A DNA stretch of 41,614 nucleotides. Source: Dicyema japonicum (taxonomy: Eukaryota; Dicyemida; Rhombozoa; Dicyemidae). The notes below the pieces were generated by a model. The model saw only the letters and a program-made list of their open reading frames with translations. It had not been told where the DNA came from and searched no databases. Location of the stretch: contig RDEW01000054.1 of NCBI GenBank assembly GCA_011109175.1, positions 61,382 through 102,995 on the forward strand, written 5' to 3'. How positions within the stretch are numbered: the stretch's first letter is position 1; the number at the start of each line of letters is the position of its first letter. The translations under genes were made by a program, and so were the position numbers. Positions 8,691-18,945 of this stretch are shown piece after piece.

Positions 8691-8981
8691 TTAGTCAACT
8701 TTGAATTTATCAATAGTTTTACTAACAATATCCAGGTGGTCTAAAATTCCATTCAGGGTTAATCTTTGGGCATTAATATCAACTGATTTGATGTTTATTA
8801 TTAGAAAATTCTCCTCAACGTGCAATTCCTTAGTAGATCCAGATCTTTTCGGCTCCTTTTCTACAACCATGCTGTTATAGGCGATTGTGGCGTCCTTTAG
8901 GCATTTAAATGGGATTTTTATGGATCTAATAGGCAATTATTAAAAACAATACGCTGAAGGCACATCAGACAATTCAAACAT
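8691..8981 (-). CDS. LAGE3: PCC1/LAGE3 homolog, KEOPS/EKC complex subunit
   Basis: Two exons (8953-8981 and 8691-8925) joined across a 27-nt GTATTG...ATTAG intron give an 87-aa protein with ATG start and TAA stop. Motifs are those of the Pcc1 fold: a starting strand SIKIPFKCLKDATIAYNS, then EKEPKRSGSTKEL, a second strand FLIINIKSVD, and the closing helix LTLNGILDHLDIVSKTIDKF. Yeast Pcc1 (88 aa) and the core of LAGE3 have this length and layout. The protein dimerises and supports tRNA t6A synthesis by the KEOPS complex. Without splicing there is no ATG before the first strand, so the intron decides the start. The 3' end of an R2-like LINE lies within about 60 nt upstream of the ATG, in the promoter. 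Confidence 0.85.
8926..8952 (-). other. 27-nt intron of PCC1
   Basis: Donor GTATTG, acceptor CTATTAG on the minus strand. It joins GC and A into an Ala codon, linking the ATG-bearing exon to the conserved SIKIPF strand. Confidence 0.75.
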
Positions 8982-8984
8982 ATT

Positions 8985-11900
8985 TAAAAATTAATTAATT
9001 TAATTTGTAATATAATAACGAGTAAATTAACTAATTAAGCGTATCTTGATCCAGATTGTTGGTAACCCCTCTTCTAAGAGAAGAAGAGGGTGCCATAACC
9101 TCCCTGTTACTCCGCATCTCCACATCAGATTCAGTCAAAATATCTCCGTTAGAGTCCAGTGGGCTGTCCTCACGGCATGCCAGTTCCACAAGTTGGGAGG
9201 TAGCAGAGGCGTACTCTTCATCGTATACCTTCATCCCATGCTTATGTTCAATGGGCATACTTTCGAGCGTTCTCTTCAGCACAACCGCTTGGATGTAAGT
9301 CCTCGTTGATTCTTCAATAGATAATTTATCCATATGATTCTTGAAGCATCTTGAGACAACTCCATCCCATGTCAAAACCACTGGAATAATCTTCACTTGG
9401 CATTCATAGAGCAGCGAAAGTTCATTTGCTAGCAAGTCATATTTGTGAAGTTTCTCAATTTCAACTTGCTTTAGTCGGTCTTGTGAGGTAATCCCTACTT
9501 CAATTAAAGTTACTTCCTTCTTTGTTTTGTCATAAAAAATATCAGGTTTATTGTATTGGACTTTTGTTTCTGTCAAAATCGGCGTGTCAACTCTAATTTC
9601 TACATTTTGATTCGTCAATATTTACTGAACCGAATGTCCTTTCAATTTCCTGCTTCTTTTGATTCCATAAATTCGACAAAGATGAAGATGGATGCACTTT
9701 ACCACTTCATTATGTCTTCGGAGATAATCACTATTTAGCATTTTACCACACTGAGTGGCCAAATGATCAACAGTTTTTTTGCTTTTTTACAATGGTTGCA
9801 TAATGACCCCGTGTGTGCAAAAAACAAATTCCTATTTTGCAAAAGACAGTACAATGCTTCGCTCCGTGGGCCGTTATTTCCTTTGGATAACCATTCTGAG
9901 GAAGTATATAGGTCGACATTTGTTTCATCAATACATTTGAACAAAATAGAGTGTAGTGTTCTGCAATAAATTTTATTTAATAAATATTTTTTCTGAGTGT
10001 CCTTGAGGGACTTAATATCCATGCTTTCCCTGTCGGCAATTGCATATTTAGAGGCAAGAAATCCTGCGATTGTAGGCAAGTGCCATTTTTTTGTTTTTAT
10101 TACTCGCAGAATCCCCGACCTTCGCAAACACACAGTCGACTGTTTTTCCAAACTTTTAAAAAACTGGATAAGTATTAATTCGCTCTTTAATGAAATCGAG
10201 GAAAGTCCTCTTCCAAAAGTCTTCCTGTCCAAATACAGCCTCTTTTATTTGCAGGTTTGAGGTGCAACTTGAGTGACGTAAGCAGTTGCCGTATTTGTTG
10301 GTCAATATCATCATAAGTTTCAATATTAATTAATCCTATATAATAAGATATTGCGTATTCATTTATTGCACGAAATAAGTTCACAGAATTTAACTATGTT
10401 TTTGAAAGCATGGTTATTCTCTTAACATTTTCAAGTATGGACTTCATAACTTTGCTTTTAAGAACATTACTTCCTTCGTCTTCAAAAACACCCAAATATC
10501 GATATCCACTGACTCCTTCCAGAGTCTCACAACATGATAACGATTTAAAATTAGACAGTGACTTTTCGGAATTCATCTCCAAGCCGGCAACATAAAAGAA
10601 ATCGCGAACAACTTCCATCATTTTAATAACAGTATCTTCTTTTAGCCCAAATATCTGTAGGTCATCAATGAATAACAAATGATTTGTAGAATAAGTCAGT
10701 GTATTAGGATTTTCCTGATTAATTTGGAGTCTTGGGAACATAGAGTTAAGGGTCCTGCTCAAGGGTTCCATTACCATAACAAATAGTTGAGGGGATAATG
10801 AATCTCCTTGCAGAATTCCACGTCCCAGTTTTACAGAACCAATTCTTCTTCCATCGAAGTGGAGATTTACAGTCCACTTCTTGACTATGGTCTTTACAAA
10901 GTTAACAATCCAACGGGGTATTCCTGAACAATCCAAAACATGAAATAAAAATTCATGGTCAACAGAATCAAAGGCCTTCTTCACATCCACCCAAGCAGAA
11001 TAAAGGGCGTTTCCATACTCCTTATTTAAGCATTGATTAATAAGGGCCTGTTCCTTAGCGCCCTGACAATGTTTCCTCGTTCCCAGCTGATTGTCAGATA
11101 ATAGACCAAACGAATCCACAAAATCTGAGAGTTTGGAATTAACACATTTGGTAATCAGTTTATATAAAGTTGGCATACACGTTATAGGACGTAAGTCTTT
11201 AGGAGTCTCACAATCATCTTTTTTATAAATTAAATAGGTTATTCCAGTATAAAACCAACTTTCAGGCATATATTCCCCATTAATAATTCGGTTAATCTAA
11301 GTACATAAAAAGCCATGTAAAGATTCCATTTTCTTAATAAAGAAGTTATATGACCATCGCATCCACACGCCTTCCAATCAGGGAGCCATTTAATAACATC
11401 CAGGATAAACTCATTTGTGAACTCTGGCAACATGCCTTCAATACCAGTATTTACTTTACCCACACTGTCATATGGCACGTTCATCTCTTTTCTTTTAGAC
11501 CACACTTTTTCCCAAAGCGACATACAATCCTCATCATCGAAACCATATAACGTTACTTCATTGCTTGCTGATAGGTTCCGATAAAATCTTCTTCGATTTA
11601 ATTCAAAACAACAGTTGTCCTTGCGAAAGTCCTTCCTCGCATGATGTACAGCTATTTGCTTCTTCTTAATTCTTACAAGGTCACATAGTAGAGCCTCAAT
11701 CCTGGCAACCTCCCCCTTTTTGGCCCTTTGTATCCATAGGCACAAAGAACATCCATAACCTTTTGTTTTTCATACACAGGGAGAGCTTGTCTGGAAAAGC
11801 GATTGACAAGTTCTACTTCTGCCATCAGCTTTGAGATTTTCTTTTCAGTGTTCCCCAACCACGTACTTTGCGGTTTAACCTTCGCAGTTAAAGTCATATA

Positions 11901-12590
11901 AGCACACTGTGCAGCATATGAATTATCAGTAATTTGATTGATATCTTGAGGCGGATTATCTTTCGTAATATAATATATTGCAGAATTTAGTCCCGACAAA
12001 ACATTAACTCTGACATACTTTCTCTGAATTTTGGGTGTTGGTTTTCGAGTATCCCTCGGAATTGACTTAATTTTCTCAATTTGTACTTTTATTTCCTCAA
12101 GGCAATTTCCACATTAGTATTATTTTGCACTTTGAAACATTCGCCTCCTTTTACATTGTTATTCCGATTTTCAGGTTTCAGCATCTTTTTTAGCTGACAT
12201 AGACTGGAACTCTTGGAGTACTTTCCATTGAACTTTTTAAGTACGAGGTTCCAGCCACCTCTAGGTATCCTTCCAAATCTTTGTTTCGTGGCAAGAAAAA
12301 TCTGAGATACCCACTCAGCTTCGGAGACACAGTGGACCTCTTCAATAATGACAGATAGTGAATGCAAGTTGGTTTTGGCACCAATATTCCCAACGATGTT
12401 GATATTAGTTCTTGTGACATTATCCAGCCCCACAGACGACGGTCCTGCTTCTACTATCTTCTTTATTTGATTTTGCAGGAAGGCCCATAGGATTCGATTT
12501 CTCGGTATGATTAGAAACGGACATGCACAACCCCACAACAACAAAAATTGTTTATTAAAAATAAATATTTTAACGAAACAACGAGTCACA
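8985..12590 (-). pseudogene. R2/R4/NeSL-like RLE LINE, copy 2, multiply frameshifted
   Basis: Seven minus-strand frames align in order with the intact copy next door. 12089-12589 holds an N-terminal part with a Myb-like helix (GGWNLVLKKFNGKYSKSS). 11673-11999 and 11239-11745 cover the region up to the RT. 10394-11269 carries PITCMPTLYKLITKCVN, VKKAFDSVDHEFL, GILQGDSLSPQLF and HLLFIDDLQIF. 9735-10384 is the thumb and linker. 9031-9618 is the endonuclease (KPDIFYDK ... TLIEVGITSQ, KLHKYDLLANE). The protein ends with DTLN and a stop at 9031, followed by TTAATTAGTT-type sequence. Frameshifts separate all parts, so it is dead. It extends further upstream than the neighbour and so preserves N-terminal sequence that copy lacks. 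Confidence 0.85.
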
Positions 12591-12599
12591 AGTAATTAA

Positions 12600-15497
12600 T
12601 TAATTAGCTAATCTCCTCTTCTTGGGGCCAACGTCAATTGTCAGTATAGGTGTGTTTTCGTTGTCGCACAATTCACATTCCGAGACTCCCCTAGATCGAC
12701 ATTCCTTATCAGCTTCCTCCTCATCAGGTATCGATACTCCATGTCTATCTTCAGCTTGCATGCTCTCCAACGTCTTTCTCAATACTAACGTTTGGATGTA
12801 CGCTTTCACCCTTTCCTCCAGTTTGAGGGCATCCAGATGGCCCTTGAAGAATCTCGAAACAATCCCATCCCAGGTAATGACTACAGGGATTATTTTTACC
12901 TTTGCGCGATGGATACATCCGAGTTCGTTCGCCAGTAAGTCATACTTATGGAACTTTTCCACCTCGACTTGCTTGAGGCAATTTTGGGACGTGATCCCAA
13001 TTTCAACGAGAGTAATCGTATTACGCACCTTATCATGAACGAAAATATCGGGTTTGTTATTCTGTACAGCCGTATCTGTACTAATCGTTGTGTCTACACG
13101 AATCTCCACAAATTCATTTGAGACAACAGATTGGACTGAGTGGGTCTTCAGTTTCTTAGTTTTTCTTATTCCATATTGACGGCAGAGGTGTAAGTGAATA
13201 CATCTGACCACCTCGTTATGCCGCCTGAGATACGAGCTATTCAGCATTCTCCCACATCTAGTTGCAAGGTGATCAACGGTCTTCTTTCCTGAGTTACAAT
13301 GTTTGCACTTGGCTTCTCCATTATCAAAAAACATGTTACGATCCTGAAGCAGACACAGCCTTCCTTCGGTTACAGGAGAATGATTTCCATGAACTAACCA
13401 CCCTGAGGATTCAGCAATATTCACTTCGGTATCTTTCAGACACTCAAATAGAATAGAGTGCAGCGATTTCTCTTCAATTTTTCCCAGTAGATATTCATGT
13501 TGTATTTCCATCAATTTCAACATTGTCTCCTTCACATTTTCAATGTTGTACTTTCTTGAGATGAATTTTACGATAGTGGCCATGTGTATTTTCTTTGAAT
13601 TAATGACCCGTAGAATTCCCGCTCTTCTTAGGCAGTAATTTGCCTTATGTTCCAAATCACTATAAAATTGGAGGAGCATTCTTTCTGCTTTGTTACTGAC
13701 TAACTCGAGGCCTCTTCCAAATTTATTTCTTGGCAGATAAAGTCTTTCTTTGTTTGCCGGTTGCAAGTGGATATGACTGTCCATAAGAATTCTGCGAATA
13801 TTTTTATCAATCTGTTCAAACTCTCCAGGTTCGATATCAATCAATCCAATGTAATAGTTGTAAAGGGAGATTGCATACTCATTCATAGCTTTAAACAGGT
13901 TCACTGAGTTTAAATCCGTCTTCGTCAAATTTTTGATCCGCTTAGATACTTCTCCATAGATTTTATTCATAATTTCTCCTTTAAGAACATTGCTGTTCTT
14001 ATCTTCAAGAACTCCCAAATATCGGTATCCATCCAATCCATCAAGGAAACGAGCTTTCCCAGACAAGGACTTGACATTTGTTGCAGATTTGTCAAAGTTC
14101 CTCTCCAACCCGGATGCATCAAAAAACGAATCAACTTCTTCCATCATCATAACCATTGAATCACTTTTGTGAGAAAACAACTTTATATCGTCCATAAACA
14201 GAAGGTGATTAGTGGCATATGTTGGCTCTCCATTTCCCGGGCTTCCCATAGTTACTTTAGGAAATTTTCCATTCAATATTCGGCTAAGGGGGTCCATTAA
14301 CAAAGCAAAGATCTGTGGCGAAAGAGAGTCCCCCTGTAGAATTCCTCTTCTTATTCTAATCTCCCCCAACACTTTTCCTTCCAAATTCAGTCGTATCTTC
14401 CATTTCCCAACAAGTTTCGTGATAAAACTCACAATCCAGAAAGGCAGGCCAGAATTCTGGAGCACTTCGCCCAAAAGCTCGTGGTCAACGGAATCAAATG
14501 CTTTTTTAACATCGATCCAGGTAGAACATAAGTTACTTCCATTTCTTTGATTTAAATATTGGTTCACCAAAGCTTGTTCTTTGGCTCCTTGACACATCCT
14601 CCGAGTTCCCAATTGATTATCACTTAAGAGATCGTACGATTCAATATATTCAGATAATTTCTTGTTCACACACTTTGTCAATAGTTTATAGAGATTAGGC
14701 ATACAAGTAATTGGTCTTAACTCCTTGGGTGAATTACATACGTCCACTTTTGGTATAAGATGTGTTATCCCCGTGTAGAACCAATCACCAGGCGTATATT
14801 CATCATTTATGATCTTCTGAATCTCCTCGCAAAGATGTTCATGAATCGAAGTAAAACTTTTGATAAAGAAGTTATAAACTCCGTCGCACCCAGACGCTTT
14901 CCAATTTGGAAGCATCTTGATAGTATCGACGATCGCTTCCTTTGTAAAATCGGCATAAGAATTTTCAGATCCAGTCACTCTCTTGTTCAACAAGAATTTG
15001 CTCTCCTTTCGATCACTCTCATTCCAAATGGTTGTCCAAAAAGGTAGACATTCCCCTTCATCGAAATTCAGCACTCCCTTCTTATTATCTCCACTAATAT
15101 TTCTGTAGAACCGCCTTCTATTCAACTCGAAGCACCAATTGGCTCTTCTAAATCCCTTTCTTGATTCATAAATTCTCAATTTCTTCTCAATTATCTTGAT
15201 TTGATCACGGACATAGGAAGCAATTCTCTCAAATTCTCCCCTCTTCGATTTCTTAAATCCATATGAACATAGAGTATTGCGCACTTCTTCATCAAATTGC
15301 TTCTTCCCGTTCATTCCACTAGCCATTTGAATTTGCTCAAGTTGTTTCCTAAGTTTAGTGATTTTTCCTTTCATGGACTCTTCCCAATTACTTTTAGTGC
15401 TATTCCTCCTGGTAAGACTTTCATAGGTGCACTGCCCAGCATATATGATATCTGTGATATCATTGATATCCAAATTAGGCAAGGAATCTATAGCCAT
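12600..15497 (-). CDS. R2/R4/NeSL-like LINE polyprotein, intact 965-aa ORF
   Basis: A single 965-codon ORF. Domains by residue: a basic helical region carrying WCFELNRRRFYR at about 121-132; RT fingers PITCMPNLYKLLTKCVN (262-278); AFDSVDH with the first catalytic Asp (333-339); QGDSLSP (388-394); the catalytic box HLLFMDDIKLF (431-441), with FMDD instead of YADD; thumb to about 560; a CCHC knuckle (C731, C734, H743, C748) followed by RRHNEVVRCIHLHL; then a restriction-like nuclease with PD at 816-817, TLVEIGITS from 829 and EVEKFHKYDLLANEL from 845. Such proteins nick a target and reverse transcribe their RNA in place. Compared with copy 2 it lacks the Myb-like N-terminus, so the element is 5' truncated although the frame is open. 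Confidence 0.9.
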   Translation of the reverse strand: MAIDSLPNLDINDITDIIYAGQCTYESLTRRNSTKSNWEESMKGKITKLRKQLEQIQMASGMNGKKQFDEEVRNTLCSYGFKKSKRGEFERIASYVRDQIKIIEKKLRIYESRKGFRRANWCFELNRRRFYRNISGDNKKGVLNFDEGECLPFWTTIWNESDRKESKFLLNKRVTGSENSYADFTKEAIVDTIKMLPNWKASGCDGVYNFFIKSFTSIHEHLCEEIQKIINDEYTPGDWFYTGITHLIPKVDVCNSPKELRPITCMPNLYKLLTKCVNKKLSEYIESYDLLSDNQLGTRRMCQGAKEQALVNQYLNQRNGSNLCSTWIDVKKAFDSVDHELLGEVLQNSGLPFWIVSFITKLVGKWKIRLNLEGKVLGEIRIRRGILQGDSLSPQIFALLMDPLSRILNGKFPKVTMGSPGNGEPTYATNHLLFMDDIKLFSHKSDSMVMMMEEVDSFFDASGLERNFDKSATNVKSLSGKARFLDGLDGYRYLGVLEDKNSNVLKGEIMNKIYGEVSKRIKNLTKTDLNSVNLFKAMNEYAISLYNYYIGLIDIEPGEFEQIDKNIRRILMDSHIHLQPANKERLYLPRNKFGRGLELVSNKAERMLLQFYSDLEHKANYCLRRAGILRVINSKKIHMATIVKFISRKYNIENVKETMLKLMEIQHEYLLGKIEEKSLHSILFECLKDTEVNIAESSGWLVHGNHSPVTEGRLCLLQDRNMFFDNGEAKCKHCNSGKKTVDHLATRCGRMLNSSYLRRHNEVVRCIHLHLCRQYGIRKTKKLKTHSVQSVVSNEFVEIRVDTTISTDTAVQNNKPDIFVHDKVRNTITLVEIGITSQNCLKQVEVEKFHKYDLLANELGCIHRAKVKIIPVVITWDGIVSRFFKGHLDALKLEERVKAYIQTLVLRKTLESMQAEDRHGVSIPDEEEADKECRSRGVSECELCDNENTPILTIDVGPKKRRLAN

Positions 15498-15511
15498 ATA
15501 AAAAACTTAAG

Positions 15512-15876
15512 TCCTTCTACTACTTCAATCTGGATAAAGAGGTCGACAAGATTATCAACCTTATGGTAGTTGTGGTGATGTAATGTAGGACAAAAATAAA
15601 ATTGACAAGGATGGGAGTATCCAAAGATTGGCAGTGGAGTTCAAGGAAATGAGACACGTGGCTGCTAACGCTATGTATGAAGAGAAAACGGAAAATGTTG
15701 AATATTCAAATCAAAAGTCTGTCCTGTTAGTTTCAGAGACAAAAGTGATGTGGTCGATTGTCGTTAGTATCCTCTCAACAGGAGCTATCATGATGTGGTT
15801 TATTATAAGGAATGTCAATAACAATCTCAACCAAATTGACTCTGTCCAATTGCTAGAAGCCTCTAAAAGACTGTGA
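15512..15876 (+). pseudogene. p24/TMED-like cargo receptor gene, 5' part missing
   Basis: After TTAAG, which looks like a 3' splice site, the frame SFYYFNLDKEVDKIINLM (15512-15565) joins across a 23-nt GTAGTT...ATGTAG intron (15566-15588) to DKNKIDKDGSIQRLAVEFKE, an amphipathic helix, and a membrane segment VMWSIVVSILSTGAIMMWFI ending KRL plus TGA. A last GOLD-domain strand, a coiled region and a single C-terminal membrane helix are the layout of p24/TMED proteins of ER-Golgi vesicles. The tail beyond the helix lacks the usual FF/KK pair, so the family call is tentative. Upstream, sequence becomes the R2-like LINE within about 15 nt, so the 5' exons are either beyond that insertion or lost. 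Confidence 0.45.
15566..15588 (+). other. 23-nt intron of the p24-like gene
   Basis: GTAGTTGTGG at the donor and TAATGTAG at the acceptor. The intron contains an in-frame stop, and removing it joins Met and Asp codons in one frame. Confidence 0.6.
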
Positions 15877-16280
15877 TGGGTCAGTTTATTTTTCTATTGA
15901 ATAAAAAAGTATTTCTTTGTTACGTGTTCTAGGAATTATGGTCTGCTCAGTAGGCCTTTGGAATATTATATTGCTTATCATCACGTAGATGATCTCCAAT
16001 TTTTGGATTGGTGGAAATCGAATTCAGGTGCTTTGTGCCGCCGATGCTGTTAGAACTCTTCAAGTGTCTCCCTAGTAGTAATTTCGTTCTCTGGAAAGGA
16101 TGCGAAGTAGATATCTTTTGGAAATATATAGTCCTTTTGGTACAGTTACAAAATGGAGGGACAAGATCCACCAAGCATAAATGGACAAATATATGGAGAA
16201 TAAAAAGAATAACATTTTTATTAAAGACTAAGACATTGCGATAGTTATGGGGGTGTACCCCCTCTAGCTTCAACCCTGAA
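15877..16280. other. Intergenic; possible weak hAT-like remnant
   Basis: No convincing gene. A plus-strand phrase FLDWWKSNSGA at about 16000 resembles the xxDWWxxN of hAT C-terminal domains, but the continuation is broken by frame changes and stops, so I do not call an element. Confidence 0.3.
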
Positions 16281-16289
16281 TGAACTTGT

Positions 16290-17061
16290 CATCCACTTTG
16301 GTTCTCAGGCGAAAACCCTCTATCCGTTCTACTACCGCTCTTTACTGAGTTGATCAGGGTTTTCTCCTTTTCTACGAGGGACCAGCTTTATTACCATCAT
16401 CCTCGTTTGTCCAAAAGGTTGATTATTCTTTCTCTTGGACGATAAATACCATCCTTCACATTCGTTGATGTGAAGAGCAGAATAATTTTTTCACAATAAA
16501 GATAAATGTCTCCTTCTAATCGAGTTTTCGTGACGCAGAAGTGCTCTTTCTTCTTCATTTTGACGCCTTCACCATAAATTCCTCTAGATCCAAAACAGAC
16601 ACTCAAATAATGCAGATAATCAACATTGCTGATACCACTCTGTGTACTTCTGTTGGAAATATTTCTATAGTGTGAAATTCTCACGGCTTTCGACTTTTCT
16701 ATTGAGAAACTTTAGCCCAGGATTTACACCACCAGAGAATTTCTTCCAAAAATTTACGTAATCATCCCTCAGACACCACCGGACTTTTCGAGCCGGATTT
16801 CCTCAGTATAATTCAAACTTTACTCGCAATTCACGAATTGGCCAGAGTGTTAAAACAATGAATCTTTCCAAACGCAGGATTTCAATAGAGACTACTAGTG
16901 AGTCTGTCATATCCACTTGCTGGGCAGTTGCTTCCAGCCAATACTTTTCATCACTTCGATTAGGAATATCTTTAGCGTCTTCAAAGGACTTTCCAACACA
17001 TTGTTCAGGTATTTCCTTTTCAACAATATTTTTTTTATATATACCAACACGTGTGCTCATG
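16290..17061 (-). CDS. Possible spliced host gene, unidentified
   Basis: From ATG at 17061 the frame is open for 86 codons (MSTRVGIYKKN ... SDEKYWLEATAQQVDMTDSL ... WPIREL). A 22-nt GTAAAG...ACTGAG segment (about 16802-16823), if removed, extends it to EIRLEKSG. Further down, in shifted frames, FWKKFSGGVNPGLKFLNRK and KYFQQKYTEWYQQ join, through a 23-nt GTTGAT...TTTGAG segment, to LSVLDLEEFMVKASK. The density of GT-AG segments of 22-23 nt separating coding-like pieces resembles the genuine genes in this window. I could not build one continuous product or recognise a family, so exon limits are uncertain and it may be a decayed gene. Confidence 0.3.
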
Positions 17062-17089
17062 ATAACCCCCAAGACCACTTAGTCTATTA

Positions 17090-17480
17090 GTCGAAGGTTG
17101 AGTTGGTGCACTATGACATTAACGTCTTACCTATCGCTTCCTTCTTAATGTACTGAAGTACACAAGAGTTTAGGCAGTTCACCTTCAAACATTAGTGCAG
17201 TCACCTAAATGTCACCAGAACATCCATTCTTGATACGGAATTTCATAAACATCCACGTCAGAATGACAGTGACCGTATAATAATAGCACCAGAGACCACG
17301 GTTACACGAACTAACTAATCACGCAGCTCTAGCAGAGACCTCAACTTGGCCCGACTCGACCAAACATAAGAACGTATCGGGCGAATGACTGGATTTTTGT
17401 AGTCACGGCGGCACGTTACACGGTTCATGCGTATCATGGATTCTAGAGGAAATCCGTCATAAATAAATTGAATAGTAAAG
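17090..17480. other. No recognisable gene
   Basis: Mixed-composition sequence. Minus-strand frames near 17315-17460 continue the degraded LINE next to it; nothing else was identified. Confidence 0.4.
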
Positions 17481-17700
17481 GAGACAAAGGGAATCCTTGG
17501 GTAACAACATTCTAAAGAAGCCTGGAAATAGATCTCGATGTGCAACGCGAACGCGTCCCATCGACAGTTCCAATATTTTGCCCCTTATTCCATTGACGTT
17601 TAATTGTAGAACCTTAGTCCGTTTCTTACGGTGGGCTAGGGGTTCCTTCCGGGTTGCTGAAAGTGTGTGCCGCCGGAGAGAAGGTATTCCTTAATGGTTC
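17440..17700 (-). pseudogene. LINE with fused endonuclease start and RT core
   Basis: On the minus strand TKVLQLNVNGIRGKILEL, the first strand of an APE endonuclease (compare RIVQLNINGIKNKILEL at 19011), runs directly into GRVRVAHRDLFPGF and, after a frame change, QGFPLSPLLFNLFMTDFL, the RT motif before the catalytic YADD box. Everything between endonuclease residue about 20 and the middle of the RT is missing, so this copy has a large internal deletion. Immediately upstream lies a damaged version of the NPGP 2A-like motif seen at 18976. Confidence 0.6.
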
Positions 17701-17880
17701 TCTTTGAGAAACAATAGGGTGCCCTCCGGGTGTTACCAATACTTACAGAATTGGTGAATCACATAACGCCACGCTAAAAAATTAAATACTTTTATTAATT
17801 CTGACGCATATTGAAGATACACAGACCGCAACGACCGAAAAAGTTTGTTTTATAAATAATAAATTAATAATAATAAATAA

Positions 17881-18228
17881 ATGAATTTTAAATTAACATT
17901 TCAGTCGAGCATGTGGTCGGTTTTATATAGAAGACTGAACGACGCCGCATTCATTGGAAGGATGCAAAAATACTGTCTAATCAATGAATCAGACGAGTAC
18001 TATATTCGTGTAATTAATAAATACAAGCAGTTATGTTATCTTCTTACCCACGTGGATACCAAAGATGTTGAATGTTTGTATTTCCCTAATGAGGCTGACT
18101 AGTAATGCTGGGATTATTTCAGGAAAATGAAATTTCATTCTGACGAGGGGAACATGAATACCGGAAAAGCCGAAATATTTAAAAACTCTACAAATAGATT
18201 TGATGACTATTTCTTAGTTACAAAGTAA
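17881..18228 (+). CDS. Unidentified spliced ORF (candidate)
   Basis: An ATG frame at 17881 encodes MWSVLYRRLNDAAFIGRMQK, then NESDEYYIRVINKYKQLCYL and ends at a TAG at 18102. If a 45-nt GTATTT...TTTCAG segment (18078-18122) is removed the frame continues as DVECLKMKFHSDEGNMNTGK and FKNSTNRFDDYFLVTK with a TAA stop, total 303 nt including the stop (100 aa). The downstream part is open and coding-like in composition. No family recognised. It abuts the left inverted repeat of the Tc1-like element. Confidence 0.35.
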
Positions 18229-18322
18229 TTATACAGCGATACAAATAAAACGGAACACTCATTTTCTCGATTTTTTTATTGAATGATTAATTTTTTTAAA
18301 AAATAGAATTTTAAAAATACAA

Positions 18323-18425
18323 ACTTAACTTTAGCCTTTTAAAAAAATTAAAACGCCCAATATTTTGGTACGTAATTAAATCCAGTTTTTTTCGAACAAA
18401 ATAAAAAAAAGAACAAAAAAATTCT
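18323..18425 (+). repeat. Left inverted repeat of Tc1-like element
   Basis: CTTAACTTTAGCC ... ATATTTTGGTAC ... CGAACAAAATAAAAAAAAG mirrors the right arm at 23866-23968 with scattered mismatches. Confidence 0.65.
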
Positions 18426-18479
18426 CTAATTTTTCCAAAGTTTTTTGAACCCATTAATATTTTATTACACGTGTGTTTT

Positions 18480-18945
18480 TTGTTTCATGGTTCTACAACT
18501 TACATACCAAGAAAAGGAGAAATTATTGCTTATTATAAAGTTGTAAGTCATATCGACAAATTCGAAATCTTACCGAAAGATCCCTCAGTGCTATCTCGAG
18601 AGTCATCAAAAACTTCACTATGAATGATTCCTTCGAGAGAAAAAAGGCTCAGGGCGAAGATTTTCCTTAACTCTGATGATCTCGAAATAATTGAACGTGA
18701 ATGAAAAGTGATTTCAATTTTGTAAAATGTTCGGAAATATCTGAAACGGGAACTGTTGTCACATCAAAGACAGTGAGGAACTACCTGAAAAGACTGAATA
18801 TATCGACGTTTCAGCCTACGAAAAGGCCATATCTATCGAAAAAACACAAAACGCCGAGACTTTCTCAATGCACAAAGTAGAACATGAAAAATGTCATGTG
18901 GCTCGCCGACGACGTGGTGACATTTGAAAAAAAAGAACCACACTT
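18480..18945 (+). pseudogene. Tc1-like transposase, N-terminal piece
   Basis: Frames include the first helix-turn-helix (KEKLLLII-type region, then SVLSRVIKNF), and after frame changes SKTVRNYLKRLNIST and KRPYLSKKHKTPRLSQ, the second DNA-binding helix and linker of Tc1 transposases (usual SxxTVxRxLKxxGL ... KPxLSxKHKxxRL). It ends near VMWLADDVVTFE, the position of the first catalytic Asp (normally FSDES), where the LINE sequence begins. Stops and frameshifts show it is inactive. Confidence 0.7.

Noticed and set aside
12622-15569. Several plus-strand ORFs of 60-138 codons across the R2-like element
   Set aside because: All are antisense shadows of the 965-codon minus-strand ORF, whose RT and nuclease motifs are unambiguous.
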